Shown here piece by piece: positions 59,665 to 64,000 of a stretch of 64,000 bases of DNA. The translations under genes and the position numbers were made by a program. The notes under the pieces are model-generated. The model worked only from the letters and a program-made list of their open reading frames with translations. It did not search any database and had not been told where the DNA came from. Position 1 is the stretch's first letter. The number at the start of each line of letters is the position of its first letter. Origin of the DNA: Rhodobacteraceae bacterium REDSEA-S34_B6 (GTDB taxonomy: Bacteria; Pseudomonadota; Alphaproteobacteria; Rhodobacterales; Rhodobacteraceae); the NCBI GenBank assembly GCA_001627925.1, contig LUQC01000102.1, forward strand, positions 64,152-128,151, given 5' to 3'.

Positions 59665-61164
59665 CTAAATTCTGATCCTTATGTCGAATAGTTTTCGAAT
59701 TTGCGTATCACAATCTTTTGGAATGTAGTTAGGCTTATGTTCCAGTAATATAGATTCAACTTTTGTTTTTGCATTTGAATTTATATTTGGCTTACCATTA
59801 GCCACCCAACTATCATAAGCCTGTCTGTCAGCAACTTCTGGATATACAAAATCTGTGCTCATTCTATTAAAAGTGGCAGCTTGACCAAGAAAATGACCAT
59901 CGCCCTCTACTACTTTTTTAATCGCTTCCACTGAGCAGGTCTCTTCATTCACTTCAATCTGTTTCCCAGTACTGAGGATTGCACCCAACATTTCGTTATC
60001 TATTACATAAGCCTCAAGTGAAGTTGCCATTAAACCCGCTTGGGTGCCTGCAGCTTGGGTAATAAGATTAGCGCCAGTTTGAACAGCCAGAGTTAAATTG
60101 ATAGCTTTCTCATAACCAGCTTGATTATCAGGAAGCTTACTATCAGTAGCGCCAGAGATTGTAGAATTAGGGAAATTATAATATTGAGCAAGTTGAACTG
60201 CAGCTGCGGTCAATAAAGATTGCTCCCCACTTCCTCCAGCCATTCCTCCAGTTCTCAAATCTGTAACCATTGGGCGAGCACCATAAATAGCATTTACATC
60301 TTTATTTGCTAACCAGGCTAGCACCATACCTGCTAACGTTTCGGCATTTGTCTGAACCAAACAGCCAGCTATCGTTACTGGACTTGAAGCACCCATTTGG
60401 CCAAATGTATTTACCATAACTGGAAATCCAAACCTTGATGCTTCAATTAAAACTTCACATGATTCAGTATCAAATCTGAGTGGTGGAACAACATGATTCA
60501 CATTGAGAGACATGAAAGGTTTATCGAAAAAATTTTTATCAGAGCCAGCAATAATTGAACATAACTGGTGGACTGTTTTGACATTGCTTACAGCACTGAT
60601 ACTACTAATTACATGTTTCGATGTTCCAACTAATGAGGCGTAAGCAGTATTAATGTCCAACATTATACTGGTTGACATATCATTTGCCACCATCGGTCGG
60701 GCAAAAAAATGAATATTATCTAGTTTATCAACCAAACGAGATGCATCATATAAATCATCCAAGACTGATTGCCGGAAGGTGTGCGTCGACATATCAGCTA
60801 TCATCGGTGCTGCTCCGCCTGTACCGGTGTGAACCTTATATTCAGATAAATCTAAACTTTGATCATTAACGCGAGCGTGCAAAATAAAATTTTTTCTCAG
60901 CTTTGAAATTGCTTCATTTACTAAATTAGGAGGAAAGGTAAGTCTGCCGCTGTCAGTAACTTTTCCGCCATTATCACGAATAAGTCTGATAGCTTCTTGC
61001 GGGGCATCGCTTAAACCGATAGTTTCCAGAATTTGCAAAGTTGCATCATGAATTGAGTGCAACTGCTCATCAGAAAAAAATTTTATCCTACCAGTGTTCG
61101 GACTTATTCTATTTGACAACGGGGCAACTCTTTTTTGCTGTCTCCTGCGCGATCGATTAGACAA
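59665..61164 (-). CDS. MttB superfamily methyltransferase (second copy, in the catabolic operon)
   Basis: This 499-residue relative of the protein at 7320-8858 shares the basic N-terminus (RSRRRQQKR), LQILETIGLSDAPQEA, KLDNIHFFARPMVANDM and MAGGSGEQSLLTAA. No in-frame TAG occurs, so it is a non-pyrrolysine member. Such proteins demethylate quaternary amines such as glycine betaine, proline betaine or carnitine, normally onto a corrinoid protein; none is encoded alongside. The start is TTG at 61164, supported by AAGGG about seven bases upstream, without an ATG alternative near. It lies 66 bases behind the DmdA-like gene and nine bases before the reductase gene. Confidence 0.87.
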   Translation of the reverse strand: MSNRSRRRQQKRVAPLSNRISPNTGRIKFFSDEQLHSIHDATLQILETIGLSDAPQEAIRLIRDNGGKVTDSGRLTFPPNLVNEAISKLRKNFILHARVNDQSLDLSEYKVHTGTGGAAPMIADMSTHTFRQSVLDDLYDASRLVDKLDNIHFFARPMVANDMSTSIMLDINTAYASLVGTSKHVISSISAVSNVKTVHQLCSIIAGSDKNFFDKPFMSLNVNHVVPPLRFDTESCEVLIEASRFGFPVMVNTFGQMGASSPVTIAGCLVQTNAETLAGMVLAWLANKDVNAIYGARPMVTDLRTGGMAGGSGEQSLLTAAAVQLAQYYNFPNSTISGATDSKLPDNQAGYEKAINLTLAVQTGANLITQAAGTQAGLMATSLEAYVIDNEMLGAILSTGKQIEVNEETCSVEAIKKVVEGDGHFLGQAATFNRMSTDFVYPEVADRQAYDSWVANGKPNINSNAKTKVESILLEHKPNYIPKDCDTQIRKLFDIRIRI

Positions 61165-61230
61165 ATAAACACCCTTTTTTGTGAACTAGTTTTCACCTAG
61201 ATCCTATTTCTTAGAATTTACACAATGACA

Positions 61231-62337
61231 TCAAAGAGGGAAATCTTTAATCATACCAATCATCTCAGTCCCATCCTGAACTTTAATTTTAACATTCTGG
61301 CCTATGTCCCAGTAGTCTTTGTCTACCATGCCCTGCGCTACATTTGCTTTTAGGCGTGGCGACCAAATTGCTGAAGTAATGTTACCAACCACTTTACCAT
61401 CTACAAAAACAGGCCACGGTTCGGAGCAGCTTGGACAAGGGGTTTTGCCAAAGACAAACCCCCGAATAATCTTTTGCACACCGTTGGCACGGATTTCCTG
61501 CAATTTACTTTTTCCAATATACTGTGTCGGTCCATCTAAGTCACAGAATTTTTCAAAACCAATCTCAAATGGATTATTTGCAAGTGTCATTTCATTGCCA
61601 TAAGAAAAAAGGCCCCCCTCAATTCGCTCGATTAAATTAGGACACCCTGGCGCTATTTGATATGACTGACCAACATCCCAAATTACATCCCACAAAAAAT
61701 TTGCATAATCTTTGCCCTTTAAATAAATTTCAAACCCACCCTGACGCGAATAACCGGAACGAGCAATTACCTGTTTGGATCCATTAATATCTATCCAGCC
61801 AAACTTAAAAAACTTAATCTCTTTTACATGAGAACCAAAAATCTCAGATAATAAATTTTCAGCTTTTGGACCTTGAACAGCCAGAGGGTATACATCTGGC
61901 TCACTGATTTTAACATCGAACTTACTACCTATGGCTAGGCCCTTCGCATACAAAAGTACATCGCTATCAGCAATTGATAGCCAAAATTTATCTTTTGAAA
62001 GCTTTAATAATACTGGATCATTTATTAATCCTGCATTCTCATCAATTAATGGAATATATAAGCAGTCACCAATCGAAGCCCTTGCAATATTTCTAGGCGT
62101 CATTAGTTGTACCAACTTTTGAGCGTCTGGACCTTCAATTTCTACTTGGCGCTGGCAAGATACATCCCAAATTTGAACATGCTCCCGTAAATGCCAGTAA
62201 TCTTCTTCAACAGATGATTTAAACGCTTTTGGCAGAAGCATATGGTTTACAATCGAGAAGCCAGAAACGCCCAACTTTTCCACCCGGTTAGTATAAGGTG
62301 TTCTCCGAAGCCTAATCGACATGTTAAGACCGTTCAT
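61231..62337 (-). CDS. dmdA: DMSP demethylase (DmdA)-type aminomethyltransferase-fold protein
   Basis: The sequence follows DmdA closely: YTNRVEKLGVSGFSIVNHML, DYWHLREHVQIWDVS, IDENAGLINDPV, ISEPDVYPLAVQGPKAENLL, ARSGYSRQGGFEIYL and PGCPNLIERIEGGLFSYGNE. DmdA is a GcvT-fold enzyme that moves a methyl group from dimethylsulfoniopropionate to tetrahydrofolate. The start at 62337 is favoured because it forms a TAATG junction with the upstream stop; ATG codons at 62352 and 62322 are alternatives. About 368 residues, normal for DmdA. Whether it uses DMSP or another sulfonium/N-methyl compound cannot be told from sequence; the neighbours are not the usual acuI or dmd genes. Confidence 0.82.
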   Translation of the reverse strand: MNGLNMSIRLRRTPYTNRVEKLGVSGFSIVNHMLLPKAFKSSVEEDYWHLREHVQIWDVSCQRQVEIEGPDAQKLVQLMTPRNIARASIGDCLYIPLIDENAGLINDPVLLKLSKDKFWLSIADSDVLLYAKGLAIGSKFDVKISEPDVYPLAVQGPKAENLLSEIFGSHVKEIKFFKFGWIDINGSKQVIARSGYSRQGGFEIYLKGKDYANFLWDVIWDVGQSYQIAPGCPNLIERIEGGLFSYGNEMTLANNPFEIGFEKFCDLDGPTQYIGKSKLQEIRANGVQKIIRGFVFGKTPCPSCSEPWPVFVDGKVVGNITSAIWSPRLKANVAQGMVDKDYWDIGQNVKIKVQDGTEMIGMIKDFPL

Positions 62338-62672
62338 TAACTCGAGATCCATGTCGAATAAGAATGGGGGTTAATTATAACAGGGAGGTGATAAGATCTT
62401 TCTTCTTGAAATACTGAAAACCTCAGAGCTATTTCAGCAATTCCCCCAGTTATTTCTTTTAATTTCCAATATTCTTTAAGCGAAAACACTAACTCGCACG
62501 CCATTGAAGAATAAATATCTTCTGATCTGATTTCTAACGATAACCGTCCACCACCATCCGTCTTACCACTTACCAAAAGCTTTTGAGACTTCAATTCAAC
62601 AAGCCTAACTGGGATGTTCATGGCATGGGTTCCATCGGTACCATTTAATATATGCGATGTAATACTAACCAT
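62337..62672 (-). CDS. Transthyretin-like protein related to 5-hydroxyisourate hydrolase
   Basis: This 111-residue protein has the HIU-hydrolase layout: SITSHILNGTDGTHAMNIPV with the first His, TDGGGRLSLEI with the Arg position, and YHLPVIINPHSYSTW near the C-terminus with the second His. True HIU hydrolases end in YRGS; this one ends in WISS, so the signature tetrapeptide that lines the active site is altered. It may hydrolyse a different cyclic amide or have another role. It is joined by TAATG junctions to both neighbours (ThDP enzyme upstream, DmdA-like downstream). No other uric-acid gene is in the window. Confidence 0.78.
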   Translation of the reverse strand: MVSITSHILNGTDGTHAMNIPVRLVELKSQKLLVSGKTDGGGRLSLEIRSEDIYSSMACELVFSLKEYWKLKEITGGIAEIALRFSVFQEERSYHLPVIINPHSYSTWISS

Positions 62673-64000
62673 TACTCAATCGATGCCTTATCCCTTTTAT
62701 CCGAAGTGGCAGCAACAATCGGACTAATTACACCCCGGCATTTCACATTGATGCATGCGGTTTTTCCACTTTTATAAGCTCTCTCGAAAGCGCCCGGCAG
62801 CTGATCACGCTTAGTAACAAGCTCACCAAAGCCACCAAGACCCTCAAACATTTTATGAAATGGAATATCGCGAAAATCGGTTGCATAGTGTTGCCCACTT
62901 TCAAAAAGTCGCTCCTGTTGTTGGCTAATACAGTCTAGACCACCGTTGTTATCAATCACAACAACAATTGGAGTACCTTCCTGAAAACATGACTCAACAG
63001 ACAAACCACCGGACAGAAAGGCGCCATCTCCAGTGACTAAAACAACATTTTTGGTTGGATTGAGCCTTTTTGCAGATAGTGCAAACGACACACCCACGCC
63101 CAAAAGGCTATAATTCCCTGGATGAAGTATGCCGCCGAGTTTTCTACCTCGCGCCGCTGCAATATTTGTAGCAATTTCATTCCAAAAATGCGTGTTACCT
63201 CCATCAAAAACCAACCAATCACCATCCTTCATCATGGACTGCACGTCTAAAGCCAACTGCAAGGGATGCATTTTTCGATCAAGTTTAAGGTCATCTACTG
63301 TTTCCTTCTCAATGTGTTCGACCCATTGAGAAACCCAGTCAGCCCTACGCTGTCTCTGCAGATCAAACCATGCGTCCCAAGAATGGTCTATTTTTATAAG
63401 CTCGTTAAAAAACGCCCCAGGATCAGATAACAGGTGAATATCTGCTCCAATATTATATTCTAACTCTTCATGGCTTCCATTTACACAAACAAGTTTAGTA
63501 TCTTTATTGATGAAGGGCGGGTTCCCAAAGTTCATTTGGTTATCAAGTTTGCAACCAACCATTAAAATCACATCTGCTTCTTGAATTGCATCTCTGGATG
63601 GATGATATTGATGAAAATCCGCAAGCCCCATCATAGCGCTGCAGTCCTCACCAAGTAATTTTGTGTGGTAAGGCACATTAAAGATTGGTAGTTTTAACTT
63701 AGTTGCTGCCGAGGCTAACGCGTGCTCGTTGTGTGACCACCAAATTCCATGCCCACCGATGATTACTGGCCGACTACTTTCTCTTACAAGAGATATAATT
63801 TTTAATAATTCTTCTGGATTGGGCCAAGCTTTTAATACCGATTTTTCAGAACGATCAAAGGGACGCTCCTCACGCCCAACATCCTTTGCAAATGAGGAAA
63901 ACATTATATCTACAGGTAGTGAAATATGGACTGGCCCTGGATATCCATTCGTAGCTGCATGCCAAGCTCGATCTACAAATTCACTTATCCTTGATCCATC
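62672..64000 (-). CDS. ThDP-dependent enzyme of the acetolactate synthase/oxalyl-CoA decarboxylase superfamily, N-terminus beyond the window
   Basis: The frame is open through the window edge (the last codons read AWHAATNGYPGPVHISLPVD, a typical end of the first ThDP-family domain), so an ATG at 63904 is internal. The central domain starts near RPVIIGGHGIWW. The C-terminal ThDP-binding domain has LLGVGVSFALSAKRLNP and GDGAF ... NNGG, the metal/diphosphate motif. The catalytic Glu of the first domain is outside the window. Family members are carboligases or decarboxylases of 2-oxo acids or acyl-CoAs; the substrate is unknown. It is the first visible gene of the operon and couples by TAATG to the transthyretin-like gene. 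Confidence 0.85.
   Translation of the reverse strand, partial: DGSRISEFVDRAWHAATNGYPGPVHISLPVDIMFSSFAKDVGREERPFDRSEKSVLKAWPNPEELLKIISLVRESSRPVIIGGHGIWWSHNEHALASAATKLKLPIFNVPYHTKLLGEDCSAMMGLADFHQYHPSRDAIQEADVILMVGCKLDNQMNFGNPPFINKDTKLVCVNGSHEELEYNIGADIHLLSDPGAFFNELIKIDHSWDAWFDLQRQRRADWVSQWVEHIEKETVDDLKLDRKMHPLQLALDVQSMMKDGDWLVFDGGNTHFWNEIATNIAAARGRKLGGILHPGNYSLLGVGVSFALSAKRLNPTKNVVLVTGDGAFLSGGLSVESCFQEGTPIVVVIDNNGGLDCISQQQERLFESGQHYATDFRDIPFHKMFEGLGGFGELVTKRDQLPGAFERAYKSGKTACINVKCRGVISPIVAATSDKRDKASIE

Overview
The window looks like chromosome from a low-GC marine alphaproteobacterium of the order Rhodobacterales (roseobacter group). This rests on product recognition and gene order: the chain rplU-rpmA ... 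obgE-proB-proA-DUF3553-olsB, the block bolA/dnaJ/cobS/cobT, and recA next to alaS are arrangements I associate with Rhodobacteraceae. The recA gene carries an alphaproteobacterial-type SOS box (GTTC-N7-GTTC). The DNA is AT-rich throughout. I found no rRNA, tRNA, CRISPR array, insertion sequence or phage gene.

Layout. 1-6.1 kb (minus): an ornithine-lipid acyltransferase fragment, a DUF3553 protein, the proline genes proA and proB, the GTPase obgE, a LysE exporter, and ribosomal proteins L27 and L21. 6.1-11.1 kb: a periplasmic DUF2059 protein, then (plus) an MttB-family methyltransferase, an SMR exporter gene broken by an amber codon, and typA. 11.1-17.7 kb (minus): alaS, recA, an RsmB-like rRNA methyltransferase and guaB. 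18-21.5 kb: a broken gene for a corrinoid-activating ferredoxin/ASKHA protein, a bactofilin and moaA. 21.5-28.5 kb: an M20 amidohydrolase and a complete dipeptide/oligopeptide ABC importer split over two divergent units. 28.7-34.1 kb: a YeeE/YedE sulfur-type transporter behind a perfect palindrome, a DUF3422 membrane protein, and the proton-translocating transhydrogenase pntA (split)/pntB. 34.3-43.9 kb: an MBL-fold protein, kynureninase, a C26 glutamine amidohydrolase, malate synthase G, aminopeptidase N and gatB (split). 44-54.2 kb: bolA, a J-domain protein, msrB, cobS-cobT, an M24 peptidase, recN, bamD and a histone-deacetylase-family enzyme. 54.3-57.9 kb (plus): hisB-hisH-hisA-hisF-hisE with an antisense DUF2147 gene inside.

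57.9-64 kb (minus) is the most interesting part. Six tightly packed genes encode a ThDP-dependent enzyme (running off the window), a transthyretin/HIU-hydrolase-like protein whose signature tail is changed, a DmdA-type (GcvT-fold) demethylase, a second MttB-family methyltransferase, a ketopantoate-reductase-like enzyme and a fumarylacetoacetase-family hydrolase. Two TAATG junctions, a GTGA overlap and short gaps argue for one transcript. I read it as a catabolic operon for a methylated small molecule whose substrate I cannot name.

Metabolic thread. Two MttB homologues, a DmdA-type demethylase, a reductive activator of corrinoid proteins and two cobaltochelatase subunits (CobS, CobT) point to corrinoid- and folate-based use of methyl groups from marine osmolytes. 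No corrinoid-binding protein is encoded in the window.

A caution. Four genes carry disabling lesions. Three (activator protein, pntA, gatB) appear to have lost short segments together with a frameshift, and one (SMR) has an internal TAG. gatB is expected to be essential here, so assembly or amplification errors should be ruled out before these are treated as biology.
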